Source: Lamellibrachia columna (Eukaryota; Annelida; Polychaeta; Sabellida; Siboglinidae). Taken from it: a DNA stretch of 64,000 nt. The notes beneath the pieces are model-generated. The model had not been told where the DNA came from, did not search any database, and was given only the letters and a program-made list of their open reading frames with translations. The DNA lies in the NCBI GenBank assembly GCA_963662155.1, contig OY759270.1, forward strand, positions 8,834,461 to 8,898,460. The letters are read 5' to 3'. The stretch's first letter is position 1, and each line of letters starts with the position of its first letter. Shown one piece after another: positions 47,260 to 57,545 of this stretch. The position numbers and the translations under genes were made by a program.

Positions 47260-50200
47260 GTAAGCTGGGATTAGTGTCTTGGTGTCGATTTGACTTAGGG
47301 ATCATGCCCCAGTTACACTTCCGAATGTAGGGCACAGTAATTTTAGATATGTGTAATTTTCACAAAATCAGACTATCTGACATAACTGCATTTGAGCAGG
47401 CACATTGGCAAGTTTGTTGGTAGAACATGTTGACAGTGTAACTGTGGATTGTTAGATCAGTTCAATAAGCGGAAGGGTTTTTGACAATTGCTTCGCCACA
47501 AGGCACGTGTGCGTAGTAATTCATGCAGAAATTGGTAAACATTGACGGGTATGACGCGTTCAGGCATTTTAAATGAGTTAGAAGTACGAGACTTTGACTA
47601 CATTCGATCAGCATGTCAATGAGATGATAGCAACGGCAGGTAAGACGTTTCAGAATTTTTTAATTAAGGTCCCGTTTTCTTATTATAATCATGCAAAACG
47701 TTAACATGGTCGCCAATGGGAAACGTAACAGTAGGCTGAACCCTTAGTAGAGTATCCTCTACGACATTCTAGCTCGTTTGTGCAACTTTTGCAGGTCGGT
47801 TTTGTGAAATCGTCACACCAACGATTAAATTATTTAACGTGTGGTCAAGCATTAATTGAAGTAAAAATGGAAACGCTGAAAACTCATGAATTTCGCTCTT
47901 GGTGAAATTTCGTAACTTTATCATGTGATCGGCGAGATGATGGAAGTCACGCCCTTGACTGACCCGCACATTGTTTACAATTTTGGATGTCCACTATTCT
48001 GAGCCCTACCAGATCTAATGACTAAAGTAAATTCTTTCGATGATTTGAACAAAAATAATATTTTTTTATTAAACCGACTGCGGGTATTACTTAAGCTGTT
48101 CGCACAGTGCATATTTGAACATCAAAGAACCGGATTCGCGACAGGCGAAATCAATTGAGTATGGAGTTTTAAGCCTGTCCCTCTGGCGGTCGCGGGGTTA
48201 TGCACCAATTAGTTAGGGTGCGAAGAGGACCAGTACATAGTTGGTACTCCCTGGCTAGGAATGACTCCTCCCCACCGGACACGGTTTGGGCTCGTGTTTT
48301 TTGTTGATTCCATCTACATGCTGCCTTTGCCATATCTGTTTCTACTTCTCTGCTCTAGGTTTCTCACCCTTCCCCTTATCCCATTGCCCTGGGGCTCCTC
48401 GTGAGCGCCTGTCCTGTGAAGTGTTGCGTTGGCTTCCTGGGAGTATGACCTATATACAGTATGACCTATATACAGTATGACCTATATACAGTATGACCTG
48501 TATACAGTATGACCTATATACAGTATGACCTATATACAGTATGACCTATATACAGCGCAACTTTCTCCTGCTAATTTGATATTTAATTTGTTGTTGTCGA
48601 TTTGACCAGATTTAAGGGTACACAATCTGACCGAAACATTAACAAAATAACAGTTTCCGGCTCATTATTCTCCATATTGGTGGTCAATATATTTCGGAAC
48701 TGTTTGTTGTATTTAACGTAGAACAGTATTTTGAGTATGTAGTCGGGTGAATATATACTTTGAACAAGATTGACCTCTAAAACATGCGTCAGACAGCACG
48801 TGGCAAGTAAACATTTGGCTCATCAAGAGCCCACCAAGGTTTTATTCTGCTCTAAACATACACTGTTAGCATTTACACGTAGATACTTACACTGGTAGTA
48901 TTGACAGGTACATACTCACACGGTTAGCATTTACACGTTCAAGAGAATACTTCGAACGCGTGATTTTCACGTTTTGTGTTGATCATGACGACAATGATGG
49001 TAATTATAATGATAATTATAATGATGACAACGATGGTGAGTATAATGATAACGATGGCCACCAAAATGATGATGATGATGCTGATGATAATGATGATGAT
49101 GATTACGATAATTGTGATGATAATGATGGTTATCATAATTATGAATATGGGGTGACGACAACAGTGATGATGATGACAATGATGATGGTGTTGTTGTTGA
49201 TGATGATGACGATGATGACAACGACGATTCCAATAATACCAATGTTGAGAAAACATCAGCACGGCACTTCGACCCTTGACACATATTCCGCAGGCGTTGG
49301 CCGTCGTCGACAACCTCCTGCTGAGCCTCTGGTTTGTTCACTTCTCGCTGCGAGATGTCTTCAGCTTCGCCGGCTTCTGTGACGACGGCTACCGGGCGTG
49401 GATGTACGTGCGACTCTACTCCTACCCACTGTTGTTCGTCGCACAGACCGCTACCATCTGGACGACGGTGCTCATTGCCGTCTACCGCTACCTGGCCGTA
49501 TGTAAACCGTACCGGGCTCTCCAACTCAACAGCGTGCCCGTCATACAGCGGAGTCTAGTCGTCGTCTTCTGTTTTGCTGTTCTCTACAATATACCGCACT
49601 TCTTCGAGGTGAGTGTGTGATCAACGTACCTCACATATGGCCAAATACCACAGTCACGATTAGGGATCTCACTATACCTATGCGAATTATCGATGCATCG
49701 ATGTGACGATGCAATACAATCAATAGCACATTGAACTATCGATAAGTACTGTCGATAGTACATTGAACTATCGATAGCAACGGTAGTTGATTTCGGGCTC
49801 ACCACGTGTGTCATGATGGAATTACAGCGATTGAATTATACAAATGATGAGAATGAAGAATTTTCGCGCAGTATAATTATAATGGCTGAATGTTTCCAGA
49901 AAAGTGGGGCTGATTGTCGCATGAACATATAAGCGCTATATTACAACTGCTATGTTACAACCACTATACCGGTTGTATTACAATAACCATCAATGGCCTT
50001 AGCTCGTATGACGGCTTACATGTAATGTCAATGTCGATTACGCCTTGGCTTTGTGGCTCGTAGACGTGTCTCTACGGCAGCAAATGTGCATTATGGTGCT
50101 GCAGTAAAACCTACATTAGCATCTATAATGCAGTAAAGAACAAATAGAACCAAATCGTTAGGAATCAATATGTAATATTCCCATTCATATATCGTTCTCT

Positions 50201-50455
50201 GTGAGAAAGAATACGGTCTTACATCGACTATACACTATTCTTTCACTATAGCTACTTCGTGTCCTCCAGTTCTTCTTTCATTAAGAAAACAATATTTCTA
50301 TCAGTAGCTTCATAATTATTCAATATTCTCCTCTTAACCTACTTGTCTCATTATTTTATTAACCTTTCCAAATATTTTTGTGACATCCACAAATATAAAT
50401 ACTTTGTGATTGTTACGTCATCTTCCATATATTGGTATGTGTATGTATGTATGTA

Positions 50456-50503
<48 letters not shown>

Positions 50504-51311
50504 CACACGCAAGCATGCACGCACGCATTTATATATGCATAAAGAATAATATAAACCCTAATACTAATCCATGTGATATTCCACTCTAAACGTATGATAG
50601 ATGCTTAGGAGTAATTGATCACCAAATTAATTGATCACCAAAGAATCGACAGACTTGCTAAATTCATAACTCTACCGAAGGATCCTCTACTAAATTTAAC
50701 AAGTTAAATACTATTGCCGTGAACATTACCATGTCATGTGACTGCACGCTGATCGCTACTGTTGTGCTGTTGAGGTGGAGCTGGCGACGATGACGTCACC
50801 AAACGGCACGACCCGTTACGTGTTCCGGTCGACGCCACTGGGTCGCAGTCGGATCTACGGGCTCGTCTACTTCGACGTCCTCTATTACATCTTCAGCTTC
50901 ACTCTGCCTCTCCTCCTGCTCACGGTCCTCGGCACCAAGCTGGTGTTCGCCTACCAGGCCGTTCTGAGGCGCCGTCGACGGACGATGCGTCAGGGCGCCG
51001 ACCAAAACATCACGCTCGTCATGATTGTCGTCGTCGTCGTGTTCGTCGTGTGCAACGCGCCGGCCCGGGTCGTGCAACTGTTGTGGAAGTATCGCGTGCA
51101 GAAGTGCGGCACGCTCCGCTTCGTCGTCATGGAGCTGAGCAACACACTCGAGGTGCTTAACTCGTCCGTCAACTTCGTCATCTACTGCGTCTACCGGAAG
51201 CAGTTCCGCCGGATATTGCGTCAGTGCATGAGCGAGCGCAGCTTCTCGGAGTTCTATCAGCGCCCGGGGAACACATCGTTCATTATCGTCGACGCCGAGA
51301 CGAAGGTTTGA
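47023..51311 (+). CDS. Class A (rhodopsin-like) peptide GPCR, FMRFamide-receptor-like, three coding exons
   Basis: Spliced product of 362 residues (79 + 105 + 178 codons, all phase 0): a seven-helix plasma-membrane receptor, probably for a neuropeptide. TM1 has GIIGNCVSF (N1.50), TM2 LAVVD (D2.50), TM3 ends VYRYLAVCKPYRA, TM5 SFTLPLLLLTVLGTK, TM6 FVVCNAPARVVQ, TM7 LNSSVNFVIYCVYRKQFRRI. This NSSVNFxIY ending is typical of FMRFamide-receptor-like proteins. Possible N-glycosylation sites are NTT near the start and NGTT in loop 2. The start ATG at 47023 sits in a good context (ACCATGG). Odd points: Tyr replaces the usual Asp/Glu of D/ERY, and no Cys appears in extracellular loop 2. The ligand cannot be read from sequence. 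Confidence 0.88.
47290..47745. mobile_element. Family B related element, decayed copy
   Basis: Shares GAATGTAGGG, GAGCAGGCA, AAGTTTGTTGGTAGAA, TCAGCATGTCAATGAGATGA and CAAAACGTTAACATG blocks with 7633-8069. The right end (CAGTAGGCTGAACCC) is a decayed form of that element's end. GPCR intron 1. Confidence 0.5.
47745..48170 (+). mobile_element. Family A dispersed element, copy A6
   Basis: Has one monomer core (TATCCTCTACGACATTCTAG), then TTTGTGCAACTTTTGCAGG, AAAGTAAATTCTTTCGATGA, ATTAAACCGACTGCGGG and the end CAATTGAGTATGGAGTTTTA. GPCR intron 1. Confidence 0.6.
48444..48556. repeat. 16-bp tandem repeat, about 7 copies
   Basis: Unit AGTATGACCTATATAC, nearly identical copies. GPCR intron 1. Confidence 0.93.
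48975..49220. repeat. GAT-rich degenerate trinucleotide repeat
   Basis: Imperfect GATGAT/AATGAT tract just upstream of GPCR coding exon 2. Frames through it are accidental. Confidence 0.9.
49294..49608 (+). CDS. GPCR coding exon 2 (TM2-TM4)
   Basis: The acceptor is TATTCCGCAG and the donor GTGAGT. 105 codons, phase 0-0: ALAVVDNLLLSLWFVHFSL, the TM3 Cys in GFCDDG, and TM4 SLVVVFCFAVLYNIPHFFE. Confidence 0.92.
50455..50525. repeat. (ACGC)n microsatellite
   Basis: About 16 CGCA/CACG units in GPCR intron 2. Confidence 0.95.
50775..51311 (+). CDS. GPCR coding exon 3 (TM5-TM7, C-tail)
   Basis: The acceptor ends TGTTGAG, and the stop TGA is at 51309. It encodes loop 2, TM5-TM7 and a short tail ending IIVDAETKV. 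High GC at third positions contrasts with the AT-rich introns. Confidence 0.92.
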   Translation: MELATMTSPNGTTRYVFRSTPLGRSRIYGLVYFDVLYYIFSFTLPLLLLTVLGTKLVFAYQAVLRRRRRTMRQGADQNITLVMIVVVVVFVVCNAPARVVQLLWKYRVQKCGTLRFVVMELSNTLEVLNSSVNFVIYCVYRKQFRRILRQCMSERSFSEFYQRPGNTSFIIVDAETKV

Positions 51312-52318
51312 CAATGACCTGCACAGCATTTTCTGAAAGCATGCACTAGTAAAGTGGATTTACGAGACGGTAGCAAGCATGGGTGCTTTTAAACTTAAGA
51401 ACCATCCGAAACTGTAGTGACCCGGACTCTATGTTGTTGCTAAACGGTCTTTATATCCAGATGTATGCAGATTACGTAACTGATCAACCACTGGCGGTTT
51501 ATGTGATCGCTTCTCTGAAAGAAGGTCTACAGAAGCGATGCGATGTTGACTTGAAGTTATCTCGACTGTGATCATAACCAACATTGACCGGTGCGCGCGC
51601 TACGGCCGCTTTACTTACTATTATTTTTTATTAAAAACCTGACCGCAAAAAAATACGGACATGGAAGTGGACGCAAGAATTGTGAAAAATCAGTGTCGCT
51701 GTATGGTAAGTTATCGAAGCATAATTACAAACATCAGGGTATCTAACTTAAAACTATTTTGGCTACTCGCGCCGGACTCGACTATACGTACCTTTTTAGG
51801 ACATTACATATTACAAATGTCATTTCTGGGTGTTATTTCGTACCCGCTGAACCCACCTTAGCAACAACGCCGAATTCACAATGTGAATCCGCAAGACCAA
51901 GTGGTGTCAGTTGTGGGGGAACTAATTATCGTCCATACCCCAATTGATTTCTGGGTCAACAATGTGGCTAGAATGTCTTGTTTTTGTTTTCGTGAATGTG
52001 CGCGCGGCCTTGACGCGTGTGGCAGGCCGGCACTGCTGATCACGTGTACGTTGACACATTATCGGCGAGAAATTCCCCAGGTTACACACGGCCGGTTGTT
52101 AATTGTTCACCACGAACGCGATAGTATCTGTTACCTACAGTTTTCCGAATAATAATAATCATGCCCGCAAACCCGGTTTCATGCCTGCGCTAAATATCGG
52201 ACCAACGCATATTGACCGACAGGATGATTTGTTGCTAGGTGCAATGGAAGTCCCTTTAGACGACAGAGAAGGCAACTGGCCAAGTTTTTTAATTACAAGA
52301 AAGCAAACCAATATCAAA
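51312..52318. other. GPCR 3' region, then unassigned sequence
   Basis: Presumably starts with the receptor 3' UTR. I did not find a convincing AATAAA signal at the usual distance. The remainder shows no gene or repeat I recognise. Confidence 0.35.
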
Positions 52319-52319
52319 T

Positions 52320-53262
52320 ATAGAGTAGGGTGGGGCAATACGCCTACTTTTTTCGGGAAATCGACTCATGGGAAAACCTTTTAGATATCTCTGATATATT
52401 GGATGTATCACCTAGTTTATTATCTTAGCTGAAAATCTTGTGTTGACATTTTCGATGTTCAATATCACAGAAAAAAGTTATAGCCATTTTAGCAGAGGTC
52501 CTGAAAATTGGCGTTTTGCCCCAGGGGTGGGGCAATACGCCCGTCCTTGGGGGTTATGCATTAATCAGCCTCATTTAATTATTAGTTTACTTATTTCGCA
52601 TTACCAAAGTGATGGTATTATTGGTACACTTCAGTATAGCGAAACCTTGCTGCACATCATAGTAATATGTGTTGTTACAATTTTATTAAGAACCGTGACT
52701 GAAATTGTTAATTAATTTGCTCCTTTTATCTGAAATTCAACAAGTGCGTTATATTGTATATGTTTATTATAAACTGTCACACGCAGGCGGAACTTATCAA
52801 CTCGTCTACTGACTTTCAGACTCAAATCTGAGAGATAATAGTACGTCCCACCCTGTGCGTTTTGCCCCCACTAATGTTGGCCTTTTTGCCCCACACGTTC
52901 GATATTAAAATGTCACCATTTATATATTACTGGCTTTTATCACTCGCATCCACAACATTCACAACATTAATGATTACATATTTGTCTACTGCAGACACTC
53001 AACGCGTTGTCTCAGTTTCTTATGGTTACTGCCCACAAAACGACTTTTAGGGTGAACATTTTTATAATTTATAGAATAAAAAGTTTGACGTAAAAAATAT
53101 CGCGTGAATTTCGTTTTCTGTCACCGTATTCTAACCAAATGTGAAGAACTGTACGTGGCTTCATTTGACGATCTCGAAATTCTTATTTTCGCGCTGTGAA
53201 ACTAGTTAGAGGATGGGCTTTATGCCCCAAAACTTGCGTTATGCCCCATGCTACTCTACCGC
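52320..53262 (+). mobile_element. GCGTTTTGCCCC element, full-length-looking copy
   Basis: The ends are inverted: TAGAGTAGGGTGGGGCAATA on the left and GCCCCATGCTACTCTA on the right. Inside are several GCGTTTTGCCCC-type motifs (52512, 52857, 52888, 53217, 53232 areas), including a hairpin GGCGTTTTGCCCC with GGGGCAATACGCC. About 940 bp, no transposase seen. TA may be the target site but this is not certain. Confidence 0.65.
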
Positions 53263-53267
53263 TAAAT

Positions 53268-53740
53268 ATCCTTCCTCAATTCATTTTGTCACGTTCTTCT
53301 CCCTTTAGAATCATTTCGCGAAAAATCAAACGTATCTTGTATCCACTGTGACATGCCAACTCTAGTATCTACTATGACATGCTACCTCTAGTATCCACTG
53401 TGACATACCAGCTGTAGTATCTACTACGACATGCTACCTCTAGTATCCACTGTGACATGCTACTTCGTTCGTGCAAAGGTATCGGGCATTTTTATATACT
53501 GCAACATTAGGCTACTCGGAGTTTCGCTAGTTACCCGATCTAACGATTACTGTCAATCCTTGCTATGATTTTAACAAAAGTAGGCGCACTTTTTTATTAA
53601 GACGACTGTACGTGTTACTGCTCTGTACGTGTTACTGTTATGTACGTGTTACTATTCACACACAACATACATGAACATTAACGAACCTGTTTCTCGATTG
53701 GCTAAATGAATCCAGGTGAGAGTTTTAAGTCATGTTCGTC
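53268..53740 (+). mobile_element. Family A dispersed element, copy A7, with a five-unit 26-bp repeat
   Basis: Family A blocks (TTTAGAATCATTTCGCGAAA, ACCCGATCTAACGATTAC, TTTTTTATTAAGACGACTG, GCTAAATGAATCCAGG) surround about five 26-bp units (53338-53468) of the type GTATCCACTGTGACATGC. A small TACGTGTTACT repeat lies at 53608-53652. Confidence 0.65.
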
Positions 53741-53799
53741 TCACAAGCCATGTGTATGACACAAGGAGGCGAATGCCTGCCTGCAGACAATATTGTTGG

Positions 53800-54150
53800 T
53801 GAAAATAAATTTATTATTATTACCATGTGACAGATAAAAGTAAATATGTGTGATATCAAGTCATTAGGGCCGCTCAAAGTGCTTTACACTGGCGAACTGG
53901 CACTGGCAGACCTGCTCATTCCAACAACAAATCGACTTCTGCGGGAATAATTCAGCCACGCTACAATTATTGCGAGACAACTATTTGTTTACATACATAC
54001 ACCACTGTTTGTAGCCAGGTGTTCATTTATACAGCTGAGTGAACTGACGCAACGTGGAGGGAACGAAATGTCCCAAGCTTCGAAACGGCAGCAAGTGGAT
54101 TAGAACCCGGGCCCTCTCGATTGAAATCCCAAACCACAGACAGTTAACGA
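53800..54150 (-). repeat. Dispersed SINE-like repeat
   Basis: Has TTATTATTATTACC at one end, GCTCAAAGTGCTTTACA, GCTGAGTGAACTGACGCAAC and GATTAGAACCCGGGCCCTCT. This set of motifs is common in repeats of marine invertebrate genomes, and the GGGTTCTAATCC on the minus strand resembles a Pol III B box. Family not named. Confidence 0.45.
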
Positions 54151-55084
54151 TGGCAGTCTTAAAATGACTTCGAAATGCCATCCGAAATGGCGTTCCGACG
54201 AGCCGTCGGCCGTCGATCTGTCACATGGACGAAATATCGCCGTGTCTTATCATTAAAGGCTTCATAACGGCGAACATAAACACGGCCATAAGTTATTCAG
54301 AGTTATTCCGATCCGAAAATTTATATCAAAACAATGATGATAACTATCACACACGCGATGTCGTTGTCCGATATTCCAATAAAGCATCACACGACGTGTA
54401 CGTCTGGAATATATTATGTTGTCTGAATACAATGGTGTATTGCCAACACATACATAACGAATATCTCCAGACGCGTCACACGTGTAAAACTGTTCATTCG
54501 ATATAATGGATAGTTACACTGTTTGTTTCTTTTTGGGGTAACAAACGTAAAGGATAGGCATGACACTACAACACAGAAAGCAAACTGCTTTTCCTAACAA
54601 AATATGCGTGTTAGTTTTTTAGGAGAGCGTAATGTGCCAGAACAATAGCGACCGAGCAATACATAGTTGTCCAAATGAGACAATGCGTCAAAAGGAACTA
54701 AAGGCAAATCCCAGAGCAAAACAGGAATTATCTGACGCAGGTGACAAACGGTGTGTGTCTTGAATATGGGCGTACGACATCACAACCCGAGTTGTTTTTC
54801 TCGCATACGATATATTCTGTCTGCACAAACAGAATTGTTTACGCGTTTTTGTAGCGTTTCGTCCACTTTCGTCCAGCCTTTATGACTGACCACCAGGTGG
54901 CGCTACAGTCAGAAAAATGCTGTGCATGTGCTGGAGGTACTGGAAACCATATTGGTTCAACACGTTGGGTTGTTGGTGTATGGCTCTGGCATATGGGATG
55001 TGTTCTGTCCCATGCTCCTTGCATAAACGCATGCATGTTAGTGGCCGTCCTGCGCGTGTCGCAAATTTCGTCATATGGGGAAAA

Positions 55085-55120
55085 GTACACCATCTGTGCG
55101 CTTTGCCCCAATAATGCGTG
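55085..55120. repeat. Isolated GCGCTTTGCCCC fragment
   Basis: The segment around CTGTGCGCTTTGCCCCAATA parallels 52853-52875 of the larger element (CTGTGCGTTTTGCCCCCACT). A further fragment (GTGCGCTTTGTCCCG) is at about 55939. Confidence 0.45.
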
Positions 55121-55291
55121 GCTTATCTATTTTTGTATTTATTTTATTGAAACATTAACGAACGCCTTTTGACAGGCTATATGTTATTATGAAGAACCTC
55201 CTATAACCTATCCGATAACCAGTAACCGTTCCCGAATCCTTCACAAGATACGCTTCTACGAGCAAGATGGAATTTGATTCATATAACAGTG

Positions 55292-55296
<5 letters not shown>

Positions 55297-55367
<71 letters not shown>
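55297..55367. repeat. (AT)n microsatellite
   Basis: Pure AT repeat of about 35 units. Confidence 0.96.
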
Positions 55368-55371
<4 letters not shown>

Positions 55372-55456
55372 GGATGATGGATGGACACCAATCTATAAGA
55401 TGAACGATGAATCATAATCTTGAACATCCGTGGCATGATGCAGTTGCTGCTGCAAT

Positions 55457-55459
<3 letters not shown>

Positions 55460-55540
<81 letters not shown>
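55460..55540. repeat. (AT)n microsatellite
   Basis: Pure AT repeat of about 40 units. Confidence 0.96.
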
Positions 55541-55544
<4 letters not shown>

Positions 55545-57140
55545 GTGTTAATGCCTCCCACCTCGAAATCCCACCTTTTAGGCCAACCTCCCACTTCACA
55601 CCTATTTCTGAGGTCAAACACCCGCCTCCCAACACACACGCACGCACGCACACGCAAGCACGCAAGCACGCACGCACATGCTTGGCTTGACAATCGAAAT
55701 TGACGCGTTTTATCGTAAAATGTCCAATTACACACCTAATATGCAATATCGCCGCACCCAATACATCTACTATTTTGTGAGGCACCAAAAACCCCAGTGT
55801 TACATTACTGGAATATCATCGTCCGTTACAGACACCCCCAAGGTTCGGCGAGGTTGTAAATCTGCGGATGTATAATCCATGCAGTAGATCTATTGAAAGG
55901 ATTAATTTATACAATCACCACAATGAATTTCCCACATAGGGGTGCGCTTTGTCCCGTATCGAATGTGTCATTGGAATTACAAAAATAACGTATTCCATAT
56001 TTTCGCCCGCTTGAATCAACAACACCTATTATAGCAATATATACGTGACATCTAAATAGCTATGACACATTTTGGAATAGTTAATGTACTTATGCTGTGA
56101 GGTCGGCTAAAACTGTTCAATTTGGTATCAAATTGGTATAACTAACTCTATGTGCTGCGTCTTCTCAATTCGAACGTGACAAAATTGGTTTGGCATCATG
56201 TTGCATCGGAATAGGGAACGTGACCTAGTTTTAGCCCTGGAGCGATTTTCCGCGTTAGTTCAGCCGATTGGCGACCACGTGAACGACCCGCCTTATCGCC
56301 CATCTAGTTACGTTATTGTTTACAACGGGTTTATCGGCTTATTACAACTTTATTGATTGAATTATGGCGTCATAATTTCAATTACATGACGTTAATTATA
56401 TATCAAACTCATCCACGCTACAAAAAGGAGCCAGGCGGCTTTTGACAGCGGACGCATTTTTTCACTTTATTTTAGAAGTTCCATCCGGAATGTTATTGTC
56501 GAAACCTTGGCGTTGATGTTGTTTTTCAACTTTATATGTCGATGAGGGACACCTCGTACAGAGTACCTGTAAATTGTTAATTTAGTATATTTAATAACAT
56601 GCTAAGTGTAAATGGAAATATTGTTATAAAAACATTAATTGTGCTGTCATCCCTAGGGCTAGGCCATACCAACTCAACGTTAGCTTGGACTTGGGCCTGG
56701 CAAATGCCAGACATCATTATGGTAACAGGGCTACATTTACTAACATAACTAGGTAAACAAATAATACTAAGAAAATGCGTTGATAGCTGCTGTCCTAGGT
56801 ACTAGGTTTTACCTGACAGTATATCACACAGGATGAATAGTACTGTTAGAGTGTTATTTATTTGGATAGTTTATGGTGATAAAACATTAACTTAATTGCT
56901 ATTTATATTATCTCTATTTTATATCCACAGTGTTTAAGTCCAACATATTTACACACAAATTTAACATCTTTTCATCGGTGTAAAACCAGCAAAATTTAAA
57001 GCGTTTGGTGTCATTCTGTGAGTACACCAAAACATAAAATTTAATCCTATTCTTTACACAGGCATCAAAATAGTAGAGGTCGCCAGTGGACTCCTGGGCT
57101 AAAACTAGGTCGCGAGACATACGTTCCTTATTGAGAGATA
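55545..57140. other. Unassigned sequence
   Basis: Short ACGC-rich tract at about 55636-55676. Otherwise no coding motif, RNA gene or clear repeat boundary. Confidence 0.4.
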
Positions 57141-57144
57141 ACGG

Positions 57145-57210
57145 CGGATATGCCGAAATGGGGGAAGTGCGTTTTGCCCCGGGGTGCGCTTTGCCCAACC
57201 CTACTCTACA
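57145..57210. mobile_element. Terminal fragment of a GCGTTTTGCCCC element
   Basis: Two motifs in a row, GTGCGTTTTGCCCC and GGTGCGCTTTGCCC, then the end AACCCTACTCTA, matching the inverted end of 52320-53262. I could not find its matching left end. Confidence 0.5.
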
Positions 57211-57459
57211 TGCCTGTTTCACTGACGTAAGGAACCCATGAGCACCTTGTCCAGGCGGATAGCAGCGCTATGTAATACGTCATCATTATGTGACTGTTTC
57301 CGTGGGTGACAACAGTTCTTTCAAGAGGACGGATATGACGATTAGGATCTATGATTAATTGATCAACTATCGCTGTTGTGCCTAAATGTGGGTGTCGTGT
57401 ACAATCGTATTGTAGCGCAACGGAAGTTTAATGAAATCCCACATATATCGATTGCAGCG

Positions 57460-57545
57460 CATTTAAAGGTTCCTCCTTAATTGGAGTTTTTGCACGTCTT
57501 GTTTTAGAAACATTTCGCGAAAAACAAACCTACGTAAGTCTTGTA
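57460..57545 (+). mobile_element. Family A left end, copy A8, leading into the satellite
   Basis: TTTAAAGGTTCCTCCTTAAT, TTGCACGTCTTGTTTTAGAA and CATTTCGCGAAAAACAAACC match the left end of family A. The first satellite unit (GTAGTATCGACCACGACATG) lies exactly where single-copy members have their monomer core. The rest of the element is not reached before the window ends. Confidence 0.7.
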
